Part shown: piece by piece, positions 43,698 to 55,368 of the stretch
Position numbering within the stretch: the stretch's first letter is position 1
Layout: each line of letters begins with the position of its first letter
From: Calendula officinalis
Lineage: Eukaryota; Streptophyta; Magnoliopsida; Asterales; Asteraceae
NCBI GenBank assembly: GCA_963853835.1
Contig: OY970834.1
Location: 39,587,257 to 39,651,256 of the forward strand
DNA: 64,000 nucleotides
Direction of reading: 5' to 3'
Position numbers and translations under genes: made by a program
Notes under the pieces: generated by a model
The model's input: only the letters and a program-made list of their open reading frames with translations
Told to the model about the DNA's origin: nothing
Databases searched by the model: none

Positions 43698-44623
43698 GTA
43701 TAATAGCATTTCTTGTGTATAACTTGTTATGAGTTTAGGAATGTACATGAAAACAATGAATCTTGATAAAATTGACGGGTTAGCTATGTCATTTGTGATA
43801 ACCGATGATACGGGCTTTTGTAGGCCAACTGTGTTATGTGATAATATGGCTAAGCCAAATGTGTTGTGTCCGGAACAACACTTTGCTATTGTTGGTTGGG
43901 GTCAGCCGTGGCTGGATCGGGTTGGGGCCTTGTGCCTTCAACCATGATTAACGGTGAATACCGGTGAATACCGGTTGGGGCCTTGTGCCGTCAACCATGG
44001 TTAATGTCGTCCCTCAACATTGTTTGGGCTCTCAGTTTCCCGCTGATCCCAAGGAGTTAGTGCTCCCGTAACGTAATGGTGGACCGCTACCCGCTCACCC
44101 ACCGGCACGGTTGATGTGACTGGTTTCCCCAGTATGGATCATTGAGCCGGGCTGGCTACCCTGCAAGATGTGACTCCTGCTGACTATACTAGTGCATCGT
44201 TATGTGTTAGGATAGCACTGCTTGTTACTACATGATATGATGTTCCTATTGTGATACTTATGTTTAATCGTTACTCACTAGCTTTTATAGCTAACCCCTA
44301 TACCCTTCCCATGTGCAGGTAATTAGTAGATGACGGTGAGGATGTGTGCTATATACCGGATAGTATAGATAGCTTTTGGGAACACCGTTGTGCATGCTTT
44401 TGTTTATAATAGGTAGTAATGGTTGGTTGATAATCCGGTAACACCATATGGCTTTTGAAAACTTATTTGTAGTTCTTTTGTAAACATATTATATAATTTC
44501 CGCTGCTTTTGTATATACGATATATTTTGAAACAAACAGGTTATGGAAAAGTTCTATTTACAAACGAAATCACGCAATTTCAAAACTCGAAAAAAAAAAT
44601 AGCTCGAAAATCGCGGTGTTACA
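42260..44623 (+). repeat. G2 3' LTR
   Basis: 2364-bp LTR, near-identical to the 5' LTR. It has a short duplication of GTGAATACCG near 43954-43974 that the 5' LTR lacks. Confidence 0.93.
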
Positions 44624-47600
44624 CTTCCCTCCCGGGTTTACTCCATCAATGCCCGTTCCTACCATGCAAATTCCCACAACTCCCGCCTTTACCATGACGG
44701 TTCCCCTAATGTCAACCACATCCGAACCTCATCCAATAATGTCACAACCACAATACTTTTAAGTTAACCCAAGCCAAGGTTTACCTCAATACCAATTTAC
44801 CAATCAATCTTACCCATTCGGCATGAAGCCAAGTTGCACTTTCAAACAATTTTTAGACTGTAAACCCCCTGAATTTATTGGAAGCAGGGATCCCAATATC
44901 ACCATGAACTGGTTGAGGGAAATGGAGAGAACCCTAGACGCTTGCGGGTGTGATGATCAACACCGGGTGATGTATGCCACACAGAAATTAGTAGGTGGCG
45001 CTATGAATTGGTGGGATACTTTAATTGAACATCTACCCAAGGAAGTCAAAAACAGTATAACATGGGATCAATTTAAAGAACAAGTGTGCAAACGTTATTG
45101 CAATTCGTTTGAGATGGATAGAATTCGGTCTGAATTCTTAAATCTGAGAATGACCGAGAGAATGACGGTTGATGATTTGATCGAACAATTTAATGAAAAG
45201 CTGAGGTTTGTGCAACAATGGGTTCCCGATGAGCCATCGAAAATAAAGCATTTTATTGGTGCTTTGCGACCCGAGTACCGAACTACTGCAAGGCTTGCTA
45301 CCACACTATCACAGGCTTTTGATTTGGCTAAAACTGTTGAAGGTGATTTAAATTCTCGTGATTGGGTGACCAAAGATAGACCGGAGTATCAAAAGTTCAA
45401 GTCTACACAATCGGGTTCTCAACAAAGCAAGAAGGGGAAGGGAAATCAAAGGTTTACAAGTTCAAATCGTAATAAGTCGGGTGGGAATCCGGGTCAAAAG
45501 GCGCAGTGGTGTGTTAGATGTAGATCTTCTCATAACGGGGCTTGTACGGCTCAAACGATGCGGTGTGTCAGATGCGGTCAGTATGGACACGAGATGAATG
45601 TTTGTAAATTCCCAAGGAGTGTCTGCTGGAATTGTCATAAAGAAGGGCACAGAGCCGGTGATTGTCCTTCGGAGAGGAGATCGGGTTCGGGTTCTGGGTC
45701 GGTTGTGGGGTCGGTGGCATCATCTCCTCAAAAGAGGAAGAACCGTCCTACATCAGAGGGTCGAGCTTTCAAAATGACGGTCGAAGAGGCTACCACTACT
45801 GACGATGTCGTCACTGGTATGTTCCCGATAAATAACATTAATGCTCGTGTGTTGTTTGATTCTGGAGCTAATCGCTCATTTATTTCTGTGGACTTTCATG
45901 CTAAGTTAAAATTGCCTACATCTGTGGTAACTACTCCATTGGAAGTGGAGGTAGCTGATGGTTATGTGGTGCCAGTCACAACATCTGTGACTGGGGCAAA
46001 TATTAATATTGATGGGGCGTGTTTTAATATGTTTTTACTCTTAATGCCAATAACTGGTTTTGATGTGGTCCTTGGAATGGATTGGCTTAGTTTAAATAAA
46101 GCATTAATAGATTGTGATAAGAAATTGATTTCATTTCCATTGCCTGACGGGACACACGTAGTGGCCCGTGGGGATCAGGTTAATACATCTCTCCCTATTA
46201 TTTCGTTTATGAAAGCTAGAAAATCTCTAGTCAAAGGATGTGAATCATTTCTTGCTTATGCCATTGATGTCAGAAAAGAAAAACAGGTTGTTAGAGACAT
46301 CCGGGTGGTATCGGAATACCCGGAGGTCTTTCCCGATGAGTTGCCTGGGTTACCTCCTATTCGGGAGGTAGAATTTAAAATCGATTTGGTTCCGGGAGCC
46401 AGTCCCATAGCCAGGGCTCCGTACAGATTAGCACCGTCAGAAATTCGGGAAATGATGACACAGATACAAGAATTATTGGATAAGGGTTTTATCAGACCGA
46501 GTTCTTCGCCTTGGGGTACACCAGTTTTGTTTGTTAAAAAGAAATACGGTACTATGAGAATGTGTATTGATTACCGCGAGTTGAACAAACGAACAGTTAA
46601 GAATAAGTATCCGTTGCCGCGTATAGATGATTTGTTTGATCAGTTGCAAGGGGCTTCATACTTTTCAAAGATTGATTTAAGGTCGGGTTATCATCAAGTC
46701 CGGGTTCATGAGAACGATATCCCAAAAACCGCGTTTCGAACGAGATACGGTCACTACGAATTTCTAGTCATGCCATTCGGTTTGACGAATGCTCCCGCTA
46801 TATTCATGGATCTTATGAACCGGGTATGTCGACCGTTTCTCGATAAATTTGTAATTGTTTTTATTGATGATATACTAATATATTCAAAAACTGATTTGGA
46901 TCATGAGAATCATTTAAGGCAAGTTTTAGACACTTTGAAATGGGAACAACTCTATGCTAAGTTCTCGAAGTGTGAGTTTTGGCTCTGTGAGGTACAATTT
47001 TTAGGGCATGTAATTTGTAAAGAAGGGGTGAAGGTGGACCCGTCTAAGATAACCGCGGTGATGAATTGGAGTGCCCCGAAGACTCCATCCGAAATTAAAA
47101 GCTTTTTAGGTTTGGCCGGTTATTATAGAAGGTTCATCAAGAATTTCTCAAAGATTGCTAGTCCGTTGACAAAGTTGACACGAAAAGATGTTGTATATCG
47201 GTGGGGTGATGAGCAAGAAAAGGCGTTTCTATTGTTAAAACAATTATTGTGTCAAGCTCCAATACTTGCCTTACCCGAGGGCTCAGATGATTTCATAGTT
47301 TATTGTCATGCATCTTATTCGGGTTTGGGTTGTGTACTAATGCAAAGAGACCGGGTGATTGCTTATGCCTCTCGTCAATTGAAATCCCATGAAAAGAATT
47401 ACCTGACCCATGATTTAGAGCTCGCGGCGGTGATTTTCGCATTAAAGTTGTGGAGGCATTATCTTTATGGAACCAAATGTGTTATATGTACCGATCATAA
47501 AAGTCTTCAATATGTCTTCACACAAAAAGATTTAAATGTAAGACAACGAAGGTGGTTAGAGCTCATTAAACACTATGATTGTGAAATTCGGTACCATCCG

Positions 47601-49160
47601 GGAAAAGGTAATGTAGTTGCCGATGCCTTAAGCCGTAAGGGATCATCGGAGGTGGTTCAGTTTATGCGTATGGAAATTGTGTCCGATATTATTAACCGGT
47701 TGAGAATATGTCAAATAGAAGCCTTGAAAGACGAAAACTTGAAATCGGAAATTATGTTAAAGCGGAAAGATGAGTTGATTGATGATTCGCGAAGATTGAA
47801 AACGTTTCGGTCACGAATTTGGGTACCGTTACTCGGGGAATTACGGGAATTAATACTAGTAGAATCACACAAATCACGTTTATCTATCCATCCGGGTTGT
47901 ACAAAGATGTACAATGATTTGAAAGTTTTGTATTGGTGGCCCTCTATGAAGTTAGATATTGCTCAATTTGTTGAAAAATGCCATGTTTGTGCACAAGTCA
48001 AGGCCGAACATCAAAAACCGTACGGGTCGTTAAAACAGTTAGATATTCCCGAGTGGAAGTGGGATAATATTACAATGGATTTCGTCACGAAATTACCTCG
48101 TACTCAAAAGAATCACGATATGATTTGGGTAATTGTCGATCGGTTGACTAAAAGTGCTCACTTTTTGGCCACAAATGAAACTGCATCACTCGATAAATTG
48201 GCTAAATTGTACATTGATGAGATAGTTTCCCGACATGGTATCCCATTATCTATTGTGTCCGATCGGGATCCACGGTTTGTTTCTAACTTTTGGAAGAGTT
48301 TGCAAAGAGAATTAGGTTCTCGGGTGAATTTGAGCACGGCGTATCACCCACAAACAGACGGTCAGACAGAAAGAACCATTCAGACTTTGGAAGATATGTT
48401 AAGTGCTTGTGTATTGGAATATGGTGGGTCGTGGGATTCTCATTTGCCTTTGATCGAATTCGCTTATAACAACTCGTATCATTCGAGTATTAAAATGCCA
48501 CCATATGAAATGTTGTATGGTAGACGGTGTAGAACTCCCACATGTTGGCTTGAAGCGGGAGAAAAACAGTTTGCGGGTCCCGAGATTATTCAGATAACGG
48601 CCGAAAAGGTGGCGATTGCACGTGAAAAGTTAAAAGCTGCTCGGGATAGACAGAAAATGTATGCGGATCCACGACGTCGACCCGTAACTTTTGTTGAGGG
48701 TGAACGGGTTTATTTGAAGGTTTCTCCATGGAAAGGCGTTATTCGTTTCGGAAAACGGGGAAAATTAGCACCGAGGTTTATTGGCCCGTTTGTTATTCGT
48801 CAAGTGGTGAATGACCAAACCGTTGCACTTGATCTTCCTCCTGAATTGTCGGGTATTCATGAAATGTTTAATGTGTGTTATTTGAGGAAGTGTAATATTG
48901 ATGAGGAAATCCCGGTGTTACCGATTGCAGATTTAAAGGTGGATTCGAGAAAAAGGTTAGTTGAAGAGCCGGTGGAAATTTTGGATCGAAAGGTAACGAA
49001 ACTGAGAAAGAAGCAGATACCGATGGTTTTGGTTAAGTGGAAACACAGTTTGGGTGCCGATATGACGTGGGAAACCGAGGCGGATATGAGGAATCGTTAT
49101 CCGAATTTGTTTGATCAAGGTGAGATTCCGGGGACGGAATCTCTTTAAGGATGGGAGATT

Positions 49161-51489
49161 TGTAACATCCCGAGACCCGACCTATAGTATTTTATTATTT
49201 TTGGTAAGTAATATTTTATTGTTTATTGTTTTATTATTTTATATGATTTTATTTGATTTATTGAATTAATTGTATTTTTAACCATGGGGTTAAAAATTAG
49301 TAAAACTGAGATATTAAAATGTTAAAATGATTTTTCCATATTTGGGTTCATTTCTGAACCGGGGTTCTAAAAATATCTTCGTTGTTAAAATTGGAGTTAG
49401 TTAGGTCTAAATTAATTATCCGTGAACCTAATATCCTGTACTGCGTTTTAAATGAAAATACCTGTTGAGGGGGAAGGGGTGCGTGGCCTTGTACAAGGCA
49501 GGTGTCAATTTTAGTCTTTCCCTCTTGCTCTCTTGCATGTACACGACATACACACACAACACACACAATCTTGAAGCCTTTTCTCTCAAATTGAAGATCA
49601 TAGACTAATCTCTTGCTTGTCATCTCTGTGATTTCGTTTTTGGAAGCTAAACTAAGTAAGTTCTCTCTTTCTTAAGCTAGGGTTTCATGTTCTTGATGTA
49701 GGGATGAACTAGGAATCTTGAGCTAGTGGGTTTTCATGAAGTTCTTGGTGAATCTTGCTTGTAATCCGAAATTGATGCTTGATTTGGTGTTTATTTGAGT
49801 TCTTGAAAGTATTGTGTGATTTGTTGTTAGTGTTAGCTCATTTGGTGAAGCTTTCATAAAGCTTCATCAATGGTGGTTTTGGGAAGAAGATGACTTTTTC
49901 CCTAATTTGATGAATTGTGTATTTTGATGTTCTTAATGTTGTGTTAGGTTAGTTATGTATGTTAAATGGTGATTGTTAGTTATGAAGAAATTCTAGTTGC
50001 TTGTTATGAAATTGCTTTGGTGTGGGTAGTGTTTGGCTAAAATGGAAATTTAGTCATAACTAGCTAAAATTGTAGATTGTTAACTTTGGTCAAACCTGGG
50101 AATTGACTTTTAGTCTTGTATGGCTTGTAAACTTTAATTATCAAATTCATGTTAGAAATGTGTTAGTTGAATGAATTGTAAGCTCAAGTGTGTAGGTTTC
50201 ATGTCTTGACCTGTTTGGTTGCTTAATTGTGCAATTGACTTAAATAAAGTCAAAATTGGTAATACTTGCAATTGGATGCAAGAAGTATGTTGGTTATGTA
50301 ATTTTGATGTTGATCATGTAGTCTAACTCATTGGATAATGTTGTGTGAATGCCCGACTCATGGTTCTTGTTTAGACCCGTTTGGGCCTAAGGTGCAATTT
50401 GACCAATTGGCATAATGAATTGACTTGATGAAGTTTAGACCTTAGTAGTTGTTATGTGTAAAAATACAAGTAATTGGTTGTAAGTTGTGGTTGCAAGATG
50501 TGGCCTTAAGCTTGTATTATTTATTAAACATTTGGTGATTTCGGGTAACTAATTCGGTATTCATTTTGTACAGGAAAAGGGAAGGAGCCTCAGTGATATA
50601 AGATCATTGAGCTCGACACGAAAAAGGAAGCTAAGGTGAGTGGACTTAACCTTCTTTCTTGTGTGATGTACAAAATTAGGGAATGGTAGAGTTTTGAGAA
50701 AAAGTGCAGGAATTTAGTATCTGAGGGAGTTCGCGTCACGAACTTGTGGTCGCGATCGCGAACTCGAGTCAGTGAGTTTGGGGTTTGGTCGTGATGTAGT
50801 TCCCGATTCGTGAACTCTTAGTTCGCGACGCGAACTCTGAGTTCACGACGCGAACTTTGTCAGGAATAGATTTCTTGGCTGCAATTTCTTTTTACAAGTT
50901 TTTACTTGGTCTAGTGGTTAATGGTAGTATGTGCACATGTTTTTAGAGGTTAGCTATGGTGGTTTTCGGCTACGCTTCGTTACTCTTGGCAGGGGCGATC
51001 GGACTCATTCGAATTCGTTACGTAAGGAGGGATCACCGTGCCTCTAGTAAAGAAGCCATTGGTTGACTGTTGTTGGCCGACAACAGTTGAAGGTCCTCGC
51101 CCGACCGCCGATCCTCTTATAACGTCCAATTGCTTGTGGAAGTTTGGACGGGTTTTCCCTATTGATTTCTCTCGATTTTCTAATTTGTTGTGGTTATGCA
51201 AATTGACGTTTATTTCTATTCACTTAGCTTTGTGCTAATCCCTCATTTGTTGACTCTTTTCAGGTTGTGGTTTTAGCTTGACTAGAGTCGGGTTTTGGAA
51301 GTCTGACCGTACTCTGATTTTGTAAACCAAGTCGAGCCTGATTTTCAGTAACACCGTAAATGTTTTATATATTCGATTAATATGTAAATGGTTTTTATGG
51401 TGTGTAATAAGTAGGAGTTATGATATTTCTTAATTCGCTTCCGTATGCTTATATTAAAAAAAAAATGGCTATATGATTGTGGTGTTACA
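49161..51489 (+). repeat. G1 3' LTR
   Basis: 2329-bp LTR, followed by the ATAGT target duplication. It has the same palindrome cluster as the 5' LTR (about 50727-50860). Confidence 0.93.
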
Positions 51490-51494
51490 ATAGT

Positions 51495-52328
51495 TTTATT
51501 TTATTTTTTTGGGTAGAAGTAAGCATAGATATACACACATTTTCATATTTTTGCTCATTATTTAGTAATTATGCATTGCTAGGAGGACCCTTAATTATTT
51601 TATATCATTCGTTTTTCAATCTTATAGTATGAATAATCGACATTTCACTTGGAATTTGTTAGAACCATATGATAATTACATAACCTCGCAGCGAAGCGCG
51701 AGCTTAACAACACTCGTTTCCTTACAAAGTGGGAAGATTTATCATTAATTATTTGAAAAGTTTTAATAATGACAGTCCTAAGGGTTGTCATTAGACACGC
51801 ATCAAATACTTGTATATTAATTTATAACTACTTCCTGAATTTTAGGAATCACTTCCCCCATAGAATAATGTACAACTTTTATGCATCTAATTATCAAAAC
51901 CCTTATTTAAAACTCGTCTCGCTAACTAAATGATGGGAATGATTTCGTACGGAGCTTAATGCCCTTTAGTTCCAAATCATCAAATCCATTAATTAATGAC
52001 AAAGATGGATGTCTTTATATATAATGTGTCATCCCTTGCTTTTCATCAAGCTCGTGAAACTCTATCATCAAAGTAGAAAGGTCCTTCCTTAAACATAAAT
52101 GGCGTTCGGATCGGGCGATACAATTGTTTTCTTTTTGTCTTATGTTTCCTTAAATAATTAGTGTTTGTGGTTAAAGTTGGGTAGATTATTTTGTAGTCCG
52201 TATTTGTTTGTTCGTGGTATAGGCGTGATTCTTGTTTTTGGCTCACTTTTGTGTATACACATTTTGTTTTGTCTTTTTCAGATTTTTTAGTTTATAATAT
52301 TATTGTAATATATAATAATAATAAATAC
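51495..52328. other. Host intergenic stretch, nothing supported
   Basis: AT-rich. A short hairpin CTCGC-AGCGAAGC-GCGAG at about 51687-51704 resembles a Helitron terminal stem, but no CTRRT end follows. No gene seen. Confidence 0.5.
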
Positions 52329-52331
52329 TTA

Positions 52332-52696
52332 GACTGGAAGGTATGGGACAACGGCAAGGGGGCGTGGGGGTGTGAGGTGGCTGCAACGGCGTGGGGTTTT
52401 TGGAGGAACACCCCCCCCCCCCCCCAATGGCGTGGGGGTGGGCGTGGTGAAGCATGAGCACGGGCAACGGGCTTCCACAGGCGTGGGTGTTGCTTTTTTG
52501 GACAATGGTGGCTTCTGATTGGTTGAGGGGTATTTTCTTTTTTATTTTATTTAAAATTTAATGGAATAAAATGGTGTGATGTGGTGTGATGGGTATTTCC
52601 TAGAGATTATGTAGTGTGGTGGTAGTATGGTTGCTTAGGTGGCGGTGATGTGGCAAGAAATATGGGTACCACATGTGGTACCCATACCTTGCAGCC
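52332..52696. mobile_element. Harbinger/Tourist-like MITE
   Basis: Imperfect 16-bp inverted ends (GACTGGAAGGTATGGG and GGCTGCAAGGTATGGG). The 3-bp duplication TTA is at 52329-52331 and 52697-52699, typical of PIF/Harbinger. It is 365 bp with a G/T-rich interior and a run of 15 C at 52411-52425. Non-coding. Confidence 0.6.
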
Positions 52697-53116
52697 TTAA
52701 GAAATTAGAATTAGTACTCTTTTCCAATATATTTATTGATAAAAAAACAATTTAGATCTCAAATAAAAATAAACTGAAATGTTGACCCTACTTTAACACT
52801 AACCAATCACTTGAGTGGCTATCATCTCGATCTACGAGATGCATGTGTATGTGTGCATATCCACAAGACACGAAACACTTTTAAATAATATAAATATTAA
52901 TTTGCCAATAAGACTATCAATTTAATACTTTATTTTTTTAACACCACTTAATCTACTTTAGTTGTCTTCGACGGAACTTAAATTTATTATCTTTTGGTTA
53001 TGTACAATACCATGTACACAAATACCACTAGGCTATAAATTGTGGATGATTTAATACTTTATAGTTTTACTTATATCAAGGGTGTGATGACTCAAGCCAC
53101 ATCAATGTTTCATACT

Positions 53117-53429
53117 TCCCCCAATACAAAATAAATGATACATTTTGGGTTTCATGGGTTTTGAAGTAAAAGATTATAATGATAGTTAAATTAGATTAAT
53201 TGAATGATTAATAGGAAATGAGTTCCACAATTTTTTAATAAAGTAAGGTTATTGATATTTAAAAGTAAAAAAAATAAGGGTATAAGAGTCATTTCACTTT
53301 ATAAGATATGTAGTTAGTAGGTGTATAATCCACTACTTTTTAATAAATAAGGTAAAAATTTAAAATGTGTCAATTATTTTGAATAACTCAAATATAGAAA
53401 TTGCATAACTTATTTTGAATCGGAGAAAG
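53117..53429. mobile_element. Stowaway-like MITE, copy 1
   Basis: 313 bp with diverged inverted ends (CTTCCCCCAATACAAAATAA and CTTTCTCCGATTCAAAATAA). TA is duplicated at 53115-53116 and 53430-53431. It belongs to the same family as the element at 57105-57418, in the opposite orientation. Confidence 0.7.
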
Positions 53430-53608
53430 TATATCATATTTACATTTCTAAATAATTCTTCGCTTATAACTCAATTCAAAATTATCTTTTGAAACTCACT
53501 AAAATACCTCTCACTCATAAAATAATTTTCCCTCACCCTTTTTAAAGCCATCTTTCCTTTACTACATCTGCCACTTAAGGTGACATAGCCCCTTACTCAC
53601 ATTACTTA

Positions 53609-54404
53609 GGTGCTGTTTGTTTTTTCAGAGTAAAAAGATCTGCTGTCTGCGGACCACATCTGCCAGCTGCTGCAGCTTCTGAGACGGACCAAAGGTCTGC
53701 AGTCTGCAAAAAACTGTTGTTTAATTTTTAAAATCTGCAGACTGCTTAAATAAACTGAAATTTAAAATATACACCATCATGCAACATTGACATAATAATA
53801 TATGTTAATATAATAATGATAGTATTAATTAATATATTAATAATATTAGTTAATATATTAATATTATATTATACTTATACATAATAATAATATATATAAT
53901 TTAAATGTAGTAATATATAATTTAAATATATTTAAATATAATAATATTTATAATTTAAATTTAATAATATATCTTATTATCTAATAATATAATAATATTA
54001 TATATTAATTAATATATAATAATAATATTAATTAATAAAATAATAATATTAATTAATATAATAATATTATATATTAACATAATAATAAAATATATTAATA
54101 TAATAATAAAATTAATTAATATATAATAATAATATTAATTTAAATAATAATATTATATATTAACATATAATAATATATATTAATATAATAATAATATTAA
54201 TTAAGTTTGGAGATATTTTTTTTAAAGTTTGGAAGACCCAAGAAGCTAATGTTCAAGTCTTCCTGGGGAAGACCTTAGGCAGACAATATAAGGTCTGCGA
54301 GCTTCCGAAAAACAAACATCTGCGCAAGCCTTTTTCTGCGCGTGGTCTGCGCTGCGAAGACAAAAGACCTCAGGAAGACTCTTTGTCAAAAAACAAACAG
54401 CACC
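53609..54404. mobile_element. Harbinger-like non-autonomous element
   Basis: The terminal inverted repeats GGTGCTGTTTGTTTTTT are perfect, and TTA is duplicated at 53606-53608 and 54405-54407. It is 796 bp. Subterminal regions are rich in CTGC/GCAG words (53636-53710 and 54260-54375). The middle (about 53800-54210) is low-complexity TAATAT/AATTAA sequence. No transposase is encoded. Confidence 0.75.
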
Positions 54405-54594
54405 TTAGGGTATGATGATGGTGATAGTTTGCCCTGTTACGTAAGTGGCGCGCATTATCACGGTGAAGACTCTTAGCATAATATAAGATTTACAAAAGAT
54501 AATTGTGACTTCACTTTACCAATTTGTGATACATAAAGAAAAATAATTTTTAAGTTTTAGTTATAAAATAATTAATTAATTTTGAATAGTATAA

Positions 54595-55365
54595 GAGCAC
54601 ATGGTGTAGGGGTTGTTAAACCCTCGTTAAAAATCGATAATGGCGCCATTCCCACACCCCTCCTCGTTATATGCTCGCCAATTGAGTTTCGTTGTGGGTA
54701 TGGTGAACGTTAAAGGTTTTTATACCTAAAAACACATCCTATAACATGACTATAATATGATACATCATACCGGGTGCATGTTATAGCTATAACTAGGGGT
54801 GTTAACGATTCGAGTCGAGTCGAATATCAGGGAATTTGGGCTCGGCTCGTTTAGTAATTACTCGGCTCGAGCTCGACTCGAGCTCGAATAAGCTTTTAAA
54901 ATTGGGCTCGAGCTCGAATATTTATATAGTGTTCGAGCTCGAGCTCGATACTCGTTTATAATTCCATATTTTTTAAAAATAACTAATTTACAAACTCGAA
55001 AAGCTCGTTAATTACTCGACTCGTTAATACCCCTATTAATATATGTATATTCTTGTACTTATTGTATCGACACTTGTATAAAACACTTGACCGGCTCGTT
55101 AGGATCGACTCGTGAAGATCGTCTGGCTCGTTCGGCTCGAGATTAAACGAGCTATCGAACGAGCCGAGTCGAGTATTAAATTATTAGGCTCGGGTCGTAA
55201 AATTAATCGAGTCTTGTTTTATGTTCGAGCTCGACTCGAGATCGAATTAGTATAGGCTCGAGCTCGATATAAACGAGCTCGAACTCGAGTAGCTCGTTAA
55301 AAGCTCGACTCGTTAACACCCCTAGCTATAACTAAGCTATAATCTCACCTTCACACCTTGTGCTC
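54595..55365. mobile_element. Harbinger-like MITE interrupted by a hAT MITE
   Basis: Inverted ends GAGCACATGGTGTAG and GAGCACAAGGTGTGA, with TAA duplicated at 54592-54594 and 55366-55368. After removing the hAT element and its duplication, about 232 bp remain. Non-coding. Confidence 0.6.
54794..55324. mobile_element. hAT MITE
   Basis: Ends TAGGGGTGTTAACGA and the inverted TCGTTAACACCCCTA-type terminus. The 8-bp duplication GCTATAAC at 54786-54793 and 55325-55332 is exact. It is 531 bp; the interior is dense in CTCGAGCTCG/GAGTCGAG words. No coding. Confidence 0.85.
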
Positions 55366-55368
55366 TAA

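Larger units (their letters stand above)
35320..44623 (+). mobile_element. Ty3/gypsy chromovirus G2, nested in G1 gag
   Basis: 9304-bp LTR retrotransposon. LTRs are 35320-37679 and 42260-44623 (about 2.36 kb, TGTAACATCC...TTACA). The 5-bp duplication CTTCC lies at 35315-35319 and 44624-44628. The PBS is TGGTATCAGAACC (37683-37695), one base off the usual tRNA-Met match. The purine tract is 42246-42259. Its LTRs are unlike those of G1 apart from the ends. The LTRs are nearly identical to each other. Confidence 0.95.
35133..49148 (+). pseudogene. G1 gag-pol, split by G2 and with an in-frame stop
   Basis: The start ATG is at 35133. The frame runs to the G2 insertion (35319) and resumes at 44629. 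It meets TAA at 44760-44762, then is open from 44763 to 49148 (1441 codons from the ATG at 44823). Domains in that part: retrotransposon gag, three Cys/His knuckles, aspartic protease with LFDSGA, RT with FIDD, RNase H, integrase (HHCC then DDE core) and a chromodomain-like C-terminus (LVKWKH...TWETE). The first catalytic Asp of RNase H is His (YCHAS, codon 47307-47309), and the KKKDG motif of RT reads KKKYG. It is therefore defective in at least three ways. Confidence 0.93.
32605..51489 (+). mobile_element. Ty3/gypsy chromovirus G1 (Tekay/Del-like), interrupted by G2
   Basis: Full-length LTR retrotransposon. LTRs are 32605-34932 and 49161-51489 (both about 2.33 kb, starting TGTAACATCC and ending TTACA). 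The 5-bp target duplication ATAGT is at 32600-32604 and 51490-51494. The PBS TGGTATCAGAGCC (34936-34948) matches initiator tRNA-Met, and a purine tract precedes the 3' LTR (49147-49160). The LTRs differ only at scattered sites, so insertion was fairly recent. Without G2 it is about 9.6 kb. The C-terminal chromodomain-like region and long LTRs point to the Tekay (Del) clade. Confidence 0.95.

Noticed and set aside
51684..51720. Hairpin CTCGC-AGCGAAGC-GCGAG as a second Helitron end
   Set aside because: No CTRRT terminus follows (ACTCGT instead); could be a decayed end but not supportable.
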